A stretch of DNA of 39,295 bases from Nostoc sp. LEGE 06077 (lineage in GTDB: Bacteria; Cyanobacteriota; Cyanobacteriia; Cyanobacteriales; Nostocaceae): contig NZ_JADEWI010000060.1 in assembly GCF_015207705.1 (NCBI RefSeq), positions 1 to 39,295 on the forward strand, in the 5' to 3' direction. Below, one piece after another: positions 32,253 to 39,295 of this stretch. The translations under genes and the position numbers were made by a program. The notes under the pieces were generated by a model. That model saw nothing but the letters and a program-made list of their open reading frames with translations, did not search any database and had not been told where the DNA came from. The first letter of the stretch is position 1; every line of letters begins with the position of its first letter.

Positions 32253-33548
32253 CTATAATCTCTCACCTACTCTACGCCGGATTTTGTGCCAAATTAACCC
32301 AGCCACAATCAATCCTAAACCAACTTGCCAGATAGCAGACTCTACCCAAAAGGCTAGAAATAAACAAGATAACAAACCCAACCAGCCTACCCATATTGGA
32401 TATAATCTCTCCGATGCAGTGAGTTTGAGAGAAGCTAAGTTGGTAATTGCGTAATAAATTAAAACACTAAAGGCGCTGAACGACCAAGTAGTTTTGACAT
32501 TACCTAAAAATACCAAAAGCGCGATCGCAATTCCCACCACCACTACAGCCCAATATGGGGAATTTTGTTCGCGGTTTAATCTGGCTAAAAATCTCGGCGC
32601 ATCGGAACGGCGACCCATCGCCAACAACACGCGAGATAAGCCTAAAATCAAGTTCAGCAGCACACCTAACATAGCAGTCATCGCCCCAACGGCTAAGACC
32701 AAAGCTGCACCTGAACCTGCAATACTACGGGCGACAACTTCTAAAGGTGCTGCGTTGCTTTTTCCTGTAGCATCACTTAAAAAATCTGCCCCTACAGCCC
32801 CAATACCAACAGTTGCGACAACTACATATAACAGCATTGTCAGCAGCAAACAAATAATCATCGCTTTGGGAATTGTCTCTCTAGGCGATCGCGCTTCTTC
32901 TCCCATTGTGGCAATGCGACCGTAACCAGTGTAAGCTACAAACATCAAGGCGCTGGCGTGAAGTATCGCCCCTGGAGAACTAGTAAAAAAAGGTGTCAAA
33001 TTTGCCATACCCGTAGTCGCTGCACGAGGTAAACAAATTAGGATAAATAATCCTAAAGACAGTAAGGTGACGGAAACAATTACCGTATTAGCCAAATTAG
33101 ACCGCCGAATCCCGCTTAACACAATTACAGTCATAACTAACACGGCTAATACAGCCACGGGTACAACCCAACTGCTATTCCACCCCAAAATATTCAAAAA
33201 ATATCCAGCGAAACCTAAAGCGGCGGTAGCAGCCGAAGCGGTCTTGGCTACTAAAAACATCCAACCTGCGGTGAAACCAAAAGCCGGAGTCAGGTACTTA
33301 TAACCATATTCATAAGTCCCACCACTAACAGCATGATTAGCAGCTAACTGGGCGCTATTCAGACCATTAAAAGTTGCCACAATTGCCCCAATTACCACCG
33401 CCAGAATTACCGCCGGCCCAGCTATCCCCGCCGCGATCCAGATGCTGACAAATACACCTGTTCCGACAATCGAACCTAATCCCATCAGTGTTGCACCAAC
33501 AACTCCTAATTCGCGTTTGAGTTGGGTTGGTGAATTGCTAACGGACAT
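32253..33548 (-). CDS. APC superfamily amino acid permease
   Basis: A 431-residue membrane transporter with 12 likely helices. The first helix has GLGSIVGTGVFVSIWIAAG, the substrate-gate motif of the amino-acid-polyamine-organocation family. Helix 3 has ASAATAALGFAGYFL, and helix 6 has HASALMFVAYTGYGRIATMGEEARSP, with the conserved Gly/Glu turn. AGGAGA lies eight bases before the ATG. It converges on the Uma2 gene, 56 bp away, with no clear terminator. The substrate is not predictable; an uncharged amino acid or amine is likely. Confidence 0.88.
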   Translation of the reverse strand: MSVSNSPTQLKRELGVVGATLMGLGSIVGTGVFVSIWIAAGIAGPAVILAVVIGAIVATFNGLNSAQLAANHAVSGGTYEYGYKYLTPAFGFTAGWMFLVAKTASAATAALGFAGYFLNILGWNSSWVVPVAVLAVLVMTVIVLSGIRRSNLANTVIVSVTLLSLGLFILICLPRAATTGMANLTPFFTSSPGAILHASALMFVAYTGYGRIATMGEEARSPRETIPKAMIICLLLTMLLYVVVATVGIGAVGADFLSDATGKSNAAPLEVVARSIAGSGAALVLAVGAMTAMLGVLLNLILGLSRVLLAMGRRSDAPRFLARLNREQNSPYWAVVVVGIAIALLVFLGNVKTTWSFSAFSVLIYYAITNLASLKLTASERLYPIWVGWLGLLSCLFLAFWVESAIWQVGLGLIVAGLIWHKIRRRVGERL

Positions 33549-33897
33549 CTTTTGTATCTCCTGATTTAGAAAATTAGAGATGTTGGACTCATTGCTGAGG
33601 ATACCACTCTACAAAGACGGCAGAGACGCAGAATTTTGCTGCTTTATCATTTGTAAAAATATGTGATGTAAAAAATACATCAAAATCATGCTTTATTAGA
33701 ATTGATGTGTTTAGCTAAATCTCTTTGTCTTAATATGTTGAAAAGCTTATATAAAAGTATTTTTGGACTTTTTTAAAATTTTTATCCAACAAAAGGAAAA
33801 ATATTTTTTTGTATAGCTCAATACTTTTAAGATGAATATTTAGACATACAGTAATTGATACGAAAAACCTGAGTAATATTACTGGACAATTTCAATA
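33549..33897. other. 349-bp divergent spacer, permease / porin
   Basis: AT-rich, no gene. It carries the promoters of two diverging genes, a GACGGCAGAGACGCAGAA repeat stretch near 33616 (also part of the 23963-23992 leader), and the operator-like inverted repeat at 33664-33682. A 12-bp palindrome AGTAATATTACT (33872-33883) lies 14 bases before the porin ATG. I see no full Fur or NtcA site. Confidence 0.5.
33664..33682. promoter_or_regulatory. operator-like inverted repeat TGATGTA-N5-TACATCA
   Basis: A perfect 7-bp inverted repeat around AAAAA, 116 bases from the permease start and 216 bases from the porin start. The symmetry and spacing suit a dimeric repressor. No regulator gene is next to it, and the sequence is not one I can assign. 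Confidence 0.4.
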
Positions 33898-35622
33898 ATG
33901 TCTGATATTGTGTGTCATTCCTTGGGGATAACATCGATAGTTATAGGGTTGAATGCGATCGCGGCAACAACTGTATCTGCCAATCCGACAATCCAAAGCA
34001 ATGTAATTTCTGAGACAAATATTGCAGACTCGGAAAACGAGATTCAAGGTCAAGTAACATCCGTATCGCAACTGACAGATGTACAACCTACAGATTGGGC
34101 ATTCCAGGCATTGCAATCATTAGTTGAGCGTTATGGTTGTATTGCAGGCTACCCAAATAGCACCTATCGCGGCAATCGCGCCCTGACTCGTTATGAATTT
34201 GCCGCAGGTTTGAATGCTTGTTTGAATCGAGTTAATGAATTGATTGCCAGTAGTAAAGCAGACTTAGTAACCAAAGAAGACTTAGCAACTTTACAAAAAC
34301 TGCAAACAGATTTTGCTGATACTCTGACAGAAGTGAGAGGAAGAGTTGATAGCTTAGAAAATCGCACTGCTATCTTAGAAAATCAGCAATTTTCCACCAC
34401 CACCAAATTCAATGGAGAGGTAATTTTTAGTGTGGGGGGTGTGTTTGGTGAAGATAGAGCCATAGACTCCGACCGAATTAGAGCAGGGGCCACAGGTGGC
34501 GTGCGTTTGACAAATAATACAATATTTAGCGATCGCATCCGACTCAACTTCGTGACTAGCTTTACTGGTAAAGACCAACTATTAACGCGTTTAGAAGCGA
34601 ATAACACCGCCGTTAACAATGCAGTTTCGGGTACAAGCATGACCCGTCTCTCTTGGGATGGCAGCACCAATAACGAGTTTATACTTGGTAAATTATTTTA
34701 TCGCTTCCCCGTAGGTGACAAACTCAACGTGATTGTTGACGCAATTGGGGGAGAATTTTACGACAACTTCAACAACTTCAACCCCTTGTTAGCATCAATT
34801 CCTTTAGGTGCAATTTCCCGCGCTGGTCGTTTTTCCCCCATCTATCGCGCCAGTAACACTGGTTCAGGTGCTGGTTTTGGTTCAGGAGTTAGTGTGAACT
34901 ACAAACTCAGCGATGCGATTACTTTATCTGGCGGTTATCTTGCTAGAAGAGGAGATAATCCCACTGCGGGAAGAGGTTTATTCGATGGTAGTTATGGCGC
35001 TTTAGCACAATTGGCATTCCAACCGAACAAAGACCTTTCATTAGGATTAACCTACGCCCACTCCTACTTTAGCGGTGCTAATAATGATGTGGCAGTTTCC
35101 GGGCTTTATGGTGGTTCCTTTGCTGACCAGCCCTTTGGCGCTGGCGCTGGAAGTACGGCTGCAAGTCCCCGTGGAATCGCCACTTCTGCCAATCACTATA
35201 GTTTTCAAGCCAGCTATCGTTTAAATCCTAAATTTGTCTTGTCTGGTTGGGTTGGGTATACTAGCGCGATCGCCGAAACTACATTTTCACCTAATGTCAA
35301 TCGTGGTGATCAAGCAGATATCTGGAATTGGGCAGTTACTCTCGCTTTCCCAGACTTGGGTAAAAAAGGTAACTTAGGTGGGATTATCTTCGGTCAACCA
35401 CCGAAAGTCACAGACAATGACTTTGGCGAAAATGTGCGTACCCCTACTAGCGCCCGTCGGGAAGACTCTGATACTTCCTACCGGATAGAAGCATTGTATC
35501 GCTACCAAGTGAATGACAATATCTCAATTACACCCGGATTGCTGGTAATATTTAACCCCGAACATAACACCAACAACGATACAATCTACACTGGCATCGT
35601 TCGGACTACATTCCGATTCTAG
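33898..35622 (+). CDS. SLH-domain porin (iron uptake porin / OprB-like)
   Basis: A 574-residue outer-membrane protein. A signal peptide (1-28, cut near TVSANP) comes first. Then an SLH domain at about 60-115 (DVQPTDWAFQALQSLVERYG, RYEFAAGLNACLNRVNEL) that binds the cell wall, and a coiled coil at 118-165 (LATLQKLQTDFADTLTEV). A long Asn/Gly-rich beta barrel follows from 170 to the end, closing with the terminal Phe (IVRTTFRF) that outer-membrane barrels use for BAM targeting. This is the standard cyanobacterial porin layout; relatives are annotated as iron-uptake porins. The ATG has no strong ribosome site. The gene ends at a strong hairpin. Confidence 0.92.
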   Translation: MSDIVCHSLGITSIVIGLNAIAATTVSANPTIQSNVISETNIADSENEIQGQVTSVSQLTDVQPTDWAFQALQSLVERYGCIAGYPNSTYRGNRALTRYEFAAGLNACLNRVNELIASSKADLVTKEDLATLQKLQTDFADTLTEVRGRVDSLENRTAILENQQFSTTTKFNGEVIFSVGGVFGEDRAIDSDRIRAGATGGVRLTNNTIFSDRIRLNFVTSFTGKDQLLTRLEANNTAVNNAVSGTSMTRLSWDGSTNNEFILGKLFYRFPVGDKLNVIVDAIGGEFYDNFNNFNPLLASIPLGAISRAGRFSPIYRASNTGSGAGFGSGVSVNYKLSDAITLSGGYLARRGDNPTAGRGLFDGSYGALAQLAFQPNKDLSLGLTYAHSYFSGANNDVAVSGLYGGSFADQPFGAGAGSTAASPRGIATSANHYSFQASYRLNPKFVLSGWVGYTSAIAETTFSPNVNRGDQADIWNWAVTLAFPDLGKKGNLGGIIFGQPPKVTDNDFGENVRTPTSARREDSDTSYRIEALYRYQVNDNISITPGLLVIFNPEHNTNNDTIYTGIVRTTFRF

Positions 35623-35648
35623 TTTTTAACAGCAAAGTTAACTTTTCT

Positions 35649-35686
35649 CATATTCAATTCCTTTTCATGAGAAGGGATTGAATATG
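35649..35686. terminator. bidirectional hairpin terminator, porin / Uma2
   Basis: CATATTCAATTCCTT pairs with AAGGGATTGAATATG (one T/G wobble) around the loop TTCATGAG: a stem of 15 bp. It stands between two convergent genes and can act in both directions. The T runs next to it are short (TTGTTGC on the right). Confidence 0.7.
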
Positions 35687-35707
35687 TTGTTGCATTTCTC
35701 CAAAATC

Positions 35708-36301
35708 TCAAGGATTCAGTATTTGAGTTAAAGATAAGATAAATCCTGGTAAAACATCTTCACCAGACAGTGTAGGTGGTTGTTCAAAGGTGAAATTGAT
35801 CACTTCAACCTCAACACCAGGAAGATAAATTTCTACTAAAGGTGTGATAGGGTCAATCAACCAACCTAACCACGCACCATTATCTCGATACTCTTGCATT
35901 TTGGCACGCAGTTTTTTGAGAGAATCAGTTTGAGAACGTAATTCAATTACAAAATCAGGGCAGATTGGCGGGAAGCGTCGCCGTTGATCAGGTGTCAGCG
36001 CATCCCAACGTTCTTGCTTTACCCAAGAAACATCCGGTGAACGATAAGCACCATTTGGCAAGCGAAATTCTGTAGAAGAGTCAAAAACTTTGCCTAGCTT
36101 GGCTTGTTCATTCCAAATGTAAACTTTAGCTGTCAAGCCTGAATTTCGGATACCGCTTTCGCCGCCAGTTGGGGGCATAATTATCAATTCGCCTTCAGCA
36201 GTAAGTTCTATGCGCCATTCATCATTGGCTAGACATATTTGATAAAACTGCTCGTCTGTCAAACCTACTGCGGGTGGTATGTTGAGGGTGAGAGTTTCCA
36301 T
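35708..36301 (-). CDS. Uma2 family (DUF820) putative endonuclease, copy 3
   Basis: A 197-residue Uma2 protein of the type with an N-terminal LTDEQFYQICLANDEWRIEL lead. Marks: LIIMPPTGGESGIRNSGL, AYRSPDVSWVKQERWDAL with the catalytic Asp, CPDFVIELRSQTDSL with Glu, and KMQEYRDNGAWLGWLIDP. It has 48 more residues of beta-type end (VEIYLPGVEVEVINF). It is the most typical of the three in this window. It converges on the porin gene and diverges from the next gene. Confidence 0.9.
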   Translation of the reverse strand: METLTLNIPPAVGLTDEQFYQICLANDEWRIELTAEGELIIMPPTGGESGIRNSGLTAKVYIWNEQAKLGKVFDSSTEFRLPNGAYRSPDVSWVKQERWDALTPDQRRRFPPICPDFVIELRSQTDSLKKLRAKMQEYRDNGAWLGWLIDPITPLVEIYLPGVEVEVINFTFEQPPTLSGEDVLPGFILSLTQILNP

Positions 36302-36418
36302 CGGTATTTTGCCAATCAGATTAATTTTATTATCAGCGATCGCTTATTCCCCAAGTTTAATTTAGAGCGATCGCTTGCCATCCAACTCAAACAAATCAAA
36401 TTTTTATGAACCTCAACA

Positions 36419-36784
36419 ATGGTTACATTAGTTGTCATCATTAACACCTTCATTTCCTTGCTGCTGTTCTACATAGCTTGGCAAGTGTGGAAAATTAAGC
36501 AGCGAATAGCATTCATCGCTGATAGGTTAACTTTCTATGAAAAATGTAGCCAGACTCTGCTATCTCAAACCCCTCAAAATCTTGATATTAGTCAGCAAAA
36601 TCTCCGTAACCTCCGCCTGAGAAACCAATCTCTACAATTCAAAATCCAGCAAGTGCGCCAAATTGTTAATCTGCTATTGTTAGGGCAGCGATTAGGGAAA
36701 CGCTATGTTCGTCAATCCAATTTTTTCTGGCTCAGAAAAACAGTCACCAAAACTGGAATGAACAATAGCAACATTTCTAGTTGA
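36419..36784 (+). CDS. small membrane protein with coiled coil
   Basis: A 121-residue protein. One membrane helix at 2-22 (TLVVIINTFISLLLFYIAW), then a basic helical region (VWKIKQRIAFIADRL) and a coiled-coil-like part (LDISQQNLRNLRLRNQSLQF) ending in a Lys/Arg-rich tail. It looks like a conserved cyanobacterial protein of unknown function. It is followed 96 bp later by a YtxH gene and a DUF948-like gene, both also one-helix envelope proteins, so the three may act together. Confidence 0.7.
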   Translation: MVTLVVIINTFISLLLFYIAWQVWKIKQRIAFIADRLTFYEKCSQTLLSQTPQNLDISQQNLRNLRLRNQSLQFKIQQVRQIVNLLLLGQRLGKRYVRQSNFFWLRKTVTKTGMNNSNISS

Positions 36785-36880
36785 TAAATTGTCACGATAA
36801 ATTAACTCGATAAAATCATTCTGGTTATACCAAGGGGAAACAACCCACCTAAAATGGGTGTAAGGAGAGAAACAATTCAG

Positions 36881-37231
36881 ATGTCTAATAACCGTTCTGG
36901 AGTCTTTATTGGCGGTATGATGCTAGGAGCGACCATCGGTGCTTTAACCGGTTTGCTAATTGCTCCGCGCACAGGACGCGAAACGCGTAAACTTTTGAAA
37001 AAATCTGCTGATGCCATCCCAGAATTAGCAGAAGATTTATCAACAAGTGTGCAAATACAGGCAGATCGTCTTTCTGCCAACGCATTACGTAACTGGGATG
37101 AAACTTTAGATAGACTAAAGGAAGCGATCGCCGCTGGTATAGATGCTAGTCAGCGCGAAAGTCAAGTCTTGAATCGGCAAACAACTGAAGAAGACTCAGA
37201 TTCGCTTCCCCAACCTTCGGAACGCTCGTAA
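36881..37231 (+). CDS. YtxH domain-containing protein
   Basis: A 116-residue protein from ATG at 36881, with AGGAGAG ten bases upstream; the more upstream ATG at 36854 would place the ribosome site inside the gene. It begins with the YtxH pattern: GVFIGGMMLGATIGALTGLLIAPRTGRETRKLLKKSA, a Gly/Ala-rich membrane helix followed by the APRTGRETR turn. The rest is an amphipathic helix and an acidic tail (TTEEDSDSLPQPSERS). Members are linked to stress responses; the role is unknown. The next gene begins 11 bases later. Confidence 0.87.
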   Translation: MSNNRSGVFIGGMMLGATIGALTGLLIAPRTGRETRKLLKKSADAIPELAEDLSTSVQIQADRLSANALRNWDETLDRLKEAIAAGIDASQRESQVLNRQTTEEDSDSLPQPSERS

Positions 37232-37242
37232 ATAGCATAACC

Positions 37243-37776
37243 GTGATTGACCCCCTATTTTGGTTGGGACTATCCCTACTCTTAGTCGCCGCCAGTTTAA
37301 CTGCTGTTTTAGTGGCGGCTATACCCGCTTTACAAGAAGTAGCACGCGCCGCCCGCAGTGCAGAAAAGTTTTTTGACACCCTTTCGCGGGAGTTACCACC
37401 TACTTTAAACTCCATCCGCAACACTGGTATTGAAATCACTGACTTAACCAATGATGTTAGCGAAGGTGTCAAAAGTGCTGGCCAAGTTGTCAAACAAGTT
37501 GACCAAGGCATTGATGGGGCAAAAAAACAAGCCCAAAATCTTCAAGTTGGTACTCGTAGTCTGGTTGTTGGGATGAAAACTGCCTGGAAGACCTTTACTC
37601 GTCAAAAATCCTCTAAGCGCCCAATGGAAAGGTTGCCCATTCCCGACAAGCAACAGCTAACATTACGAGAACGAGAAGCCATAAGACAGGAAAACCGCCG
37701 CACCAAAACCGAAGTTTACCGTTCTAATAATGCTTCTAATTGGGATAGTAATTCTGAGGATGAAGATTTTTTGTAA
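37243..37776 (+). CDS. DUF948-like membrane protein
   Basis: A 177-residue protein with an N-terminal membrane helix (6-28) and a long helical part with the DUF948 pattern: AIPALQEVARAARSAEKFFDTLSRELPPTLNSIRN and GIEITDLTNDVSEGVKSAGQVVKQVDQGI. The tail is basic and polar. The start is GTG at 37243, 11 bases after the YtxH stop. YtxH and DUF948 proteins often pair in Gram-positive bacteria too, which supports joint function at the membrane. Confidence 0.82.
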   Translation: MIDPLFWLGLSLLLVAASLTAVLVAAIPALQEVARAARSAEKFFDTLSRELPPTLNSIRNTGIEITDLTNDVSEGVKSAGQVVKQVDQGIDGAKKQAQNLQVGTRSLVVGMKTAWKTFTRQKSSKRPMERLPIPDKQQLTLREREAIRQENRRTKTEVYRSNNASNWDSNSEDEDFL

Positions 37777-37840
37777 GAATTCAGCACACAGGAGGAGGCA
37801 GTGCGGTGGACGGGTTTCCAGGCATAAAGCAACTGCCGTT

Positions 37841-37930
37841 TAGAAGTCAGAATTTAGAAGTAGTTCAGCATAACTAATTTATCCATTGATATCATGTCCG
37901 ACTAAACACTTGACTTCTGAATTCTTCATT
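37841..37930. repeat. AGAAGTCAGAATT repeats, in inverted arrangement
   Basis: AGAAGTCAGAATTTAGAAG on the left (37842-37860) and TGACTTCTGAATTCTTC on the right (37911-37927), roughly inverted, in the spacer of two convergent genes. A similar unit is at 17259-17290. Confidence 0.55.
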
Positions 37931-37943
37931 TATAGCCCAATCA

Positions 37944-38291
37944 TCAATTTTGAGAGTCTGTTGTCACTGTTGTGGAATTACTCTGAGCCAAGATGCTATC
38001 GTTTCCACTTTGTCCATTACTGTCAGTAGCTGTGAATGTTCTGGTGTTAATTGTCATTTGCTCTTTATCTTCTCTGTTCTGTCCTGGAGAAGGCAACCAG
38101 TATGCTAATACGCTAGTTACACCGCCCCAGTATAGTGCAGTATTTTGATCGTTACTTGGTTTGGAAACCAACTGAACAATACAGAGTCCTAACACAACAG
38201 CACTAAAGACCACTTGTACACCAAATCTCCAAGCATTTTGATCAAAATTGTGTCTTGGTTGGTTTCCTCTTGTATAAGATGAATTTGCCAT
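37944..38291 (-). CDS. small two-helix membrane protein, unknown
   Basis: A 115-residue protein. Residues 1-22 are polar (MANSSYTRGNQPRHNFDQN), then one helix (about 24-43, VQVVFSAVVLGLCIVQLV), a short loop and a second, weaker helix (54-67, WGGVTSVLAYWLPSPG). The tail is Thr/Asn/Ser/Asp-rich. GAGGA lies about ten bases before the ATG. No family is recognised. It lies between the DUF948-like gene (convergent) and the DUF3611 gene (same strand, 177 bp upstream). Confidence 0.65.
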   Translation of the reverse strand: MANSSYTRGNQPRHNFDQNAWRFGVQVVFSAVVLGLCIVQLVSKPSNDQNTALYWGGVTSVLAYWLPSPGQNREDKEQMTINTRTFTATDSNGQSGNDSILAQSNSTTVTTDSQN

Positions 38292-38468
38292 AATACCGAA
38301 ATCCTCAAAAGATAAATTTCATCCTAGGTAAGCTTTGATACTACTTATGAGTAGAAAGTTTTTTTAACAACTATATTTGTTTCTTACAAATCTGTGTAAG
38401 TGAGTTTCGGAAAGGTTAAAGATAAACTTTTGCTTACTGTTAGGAAAATATGAAATTTGTCTAGAAGA

Positions 38469-39047
38469 TTATTGGCGGTTGATACGATTCATTAGCCAAA
38501 GCGACGAGACCAATCCTGCAAAGTGTGCTGACACGGTGTTGGTGTTTGCCTGAACTACAAGCATATCAAGACCGCTAATAATCCGAGTTGGATCAAAAAA
38601 TTGCGTAGTGATGGCTTGCGGAGATATCGACCTAGCCACTAATGTCCCAACGATCGCCTGCGCTCCTAAAAGTGTGACCAATGTGCCAATTAAATTGATC
38701 CATAGACCTAAGCGTAATACCTGTAAGGTTTCGCTTTTACGCGGGCGGTTACTAGGGTTGGAAGATTGCAATTGGCTGCCAATTCTGGTGTAACGGAAAG
38801 CCAAATAAATACCCGCAGCCAAAATAACTAGTCCACAAATCGCTAAAAAGACTCCAAAACCAGTCCCAGGATTATTACTAGGACTACCTGTTCTTTGGGA
38901 AAAAATGGCAAAGAGCAGGACAATTATGCTGGAAACGACACCTAGTACTAGCTGAATCCAAAAACTAATCCAACCTGTGAGACGGAATGTTTGGGCGATC
39001 GCCCGAAGTGTAGCCGAAGAAGATGGGGCATCGGAATTTTGTGACAT
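38469..39047 (-). CDS. DUF3611 family membrane protein
   Basis: A 192-residue protein from ATG at 39045-39047 (MSQNSDAPS); the frame begins four codons earlier at TTG. Four membrane helices: about 26-49, 64-85, 110-135 and 165-182. Family marks: ATLRAIAQTFRLTGWISFWIQLVLGVVS and LRLGLWINLIGTLVTLLGAQAIVGTLVARS, as in DUF3611 proteins found in cyanobacteria and plastids. The function is unknown; plant relatives are chloroplast membrane proteins. No operon partner is visible. Confidence 0.88.
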   Translation of the reverse strand: MSQNSDAPSSSATLRAIAQTFRLTGWISFWIQLVLGVVSSIIVLLFAIFSQRTGSPSNNPGTGFGVFLAICGLVILAAGIYLAFRYTRIGSQLQSSNPSNRPRKSETLQVLRLGLWINLIGTLVTLLGAQAIVGTLVARSISPQAITTQFFDPTRIISGLDMLVVQANTNTVSAHFAGLVSSLWLMNRINRQ

Positions 39048-39176
39048 ACTAATCACCAATGAGCTAGGTGCTTGCTAGATTTACTATCACACTTACCAGA
39101 TGACCTATGAGTATCTCAAGTAGAACTTTGCGTTGATCAAAAAAATCAAGGGCTGAGATCAGGGTGTCATACCAAT

Positions 39177-39295
39177 TCACGAAAAATCTGATGCAAATAA
39201 AGCATCAAGAATAAAATCCCAACCTGTAATAGAAGCAACGATTGATGTGTTGAATTTCTCTAAACGCTTCCAGATAAAATGCCTCAATTCATCTA
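39177..39295 (-). CDS. possible partial gene at right edge
   Basis: On the minus strand a frame is open from the window edge for 38 codons (DELRHFIWKRLEKFNTSIVA and on) to a TGA at 39177-39179. The residue mix (charged, aromatic and Leu-rich) looks coding, and a small TGATGC-GCATCA hairpin lies inside it. It could be the tail of a gene whose start is outside the window, or a remnant. No family is recognised. Confidence 0.25.
   Translation of the reverse strand, partial: DELRHFIWKRLEKFNTSIVASITGWDFILDALFASDFS

Noticed and set aside
32494-33303. Two long frames (143 and 78 codons) antisense to the APC permease
   Set aside because: They are rich in Thr, Ala, Pro and Lys, as expected from the reverse strand of helix-coding DNA; the permease has full family signatures.
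33872-33883. NtcA site before the porin gene
   Set aside because: The palindrome is GTA-N4-TAC inside AGTAATATTACT; NtcA needs GTA-N8-TAC.

Overview
The window reads as chromosomal DNA of a filamentous, probably heterocyst-forming cyanobacterium of the Nostoc/Anabaena type. The evidence is the many HIP1 octamers (GCGATCGC) in genes and spacers, the heptamer-type short tandem repeats in the spacers, an NDH-1 gene string ndhA-ndhI-ndhG-ndhE followed by NAD kinase, and cyanobacterial families such as the SLH-porin, DUF1822, DUF928, CHAT-CHASE2, DUF3611 and several Uma2 proteins. The genus is inferred from gene content; no rRNA or other marker is present.

Layout. 1-2845 (+) is accessory: a two-gene unit of unknown proteins with winged-helix-like ends, the second with an HEPN/Abi_C-like R-x6-H signature, then two coiled-coil proteins. 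2930-9128 (-) is core metabolism: sixA, gltA, then ndhA-I-G-E and nadK, ending in a strong terminator. 9320-10401 (-) is a small nuclease pair: a RusA-like resolvase overlapping by ATGA a protein with a PD-(D/E)xK-like N-terminus and a HEPN-like C-terminus. 10599-18376 carries housekeeping genes: a DHH phosphoesterase, an HNH protein, alanine racemase, tRNA-Leu(UAG), a decayed membrane-protein gene, a YdcF-like protein, FtsW and a MurG-like glycosyltransferase.

18504-21367 (-) is a cluster of an FHA protein, a lipoprotein, a Uma2 protein and a two-helix membrane protein. 21636-24013 holds two GT4 glycosyltransferases that converge and overlap by 40 bp. 24118-28347 (+) is a DUF1822 / CHAT-CHASE2 / DUF928 string, which looks like a membrane-anchored sensor with a caspase-like cytoplasmic domain. 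28432-33548 has a CobW GTPase, an SDR oxidoreductase, an HNH nuclease with an unrecognised N-terminal domain, a second Uma2 gene and an APC permease. 33898-39047 has an SLH porin, a third Uma2 gene, a three-gene envelope-stress-like set (membrane coiled coil, YtxH, DUF948-like) and two small membrane proteins. The right edge may clip one more minus-strand gene.

The most promising material for new biology is the RusA/REase-HEPN pair, the CHAT-CHASE2 unit, the leftmost two-gene unit, and the HNH protein with the unknown reader-like domain. No transposase, integrase, CRISPR array or rRNA was found. The spacers carry several dispersed repeats, including three copies of a hairpin element starting GTAGAC.
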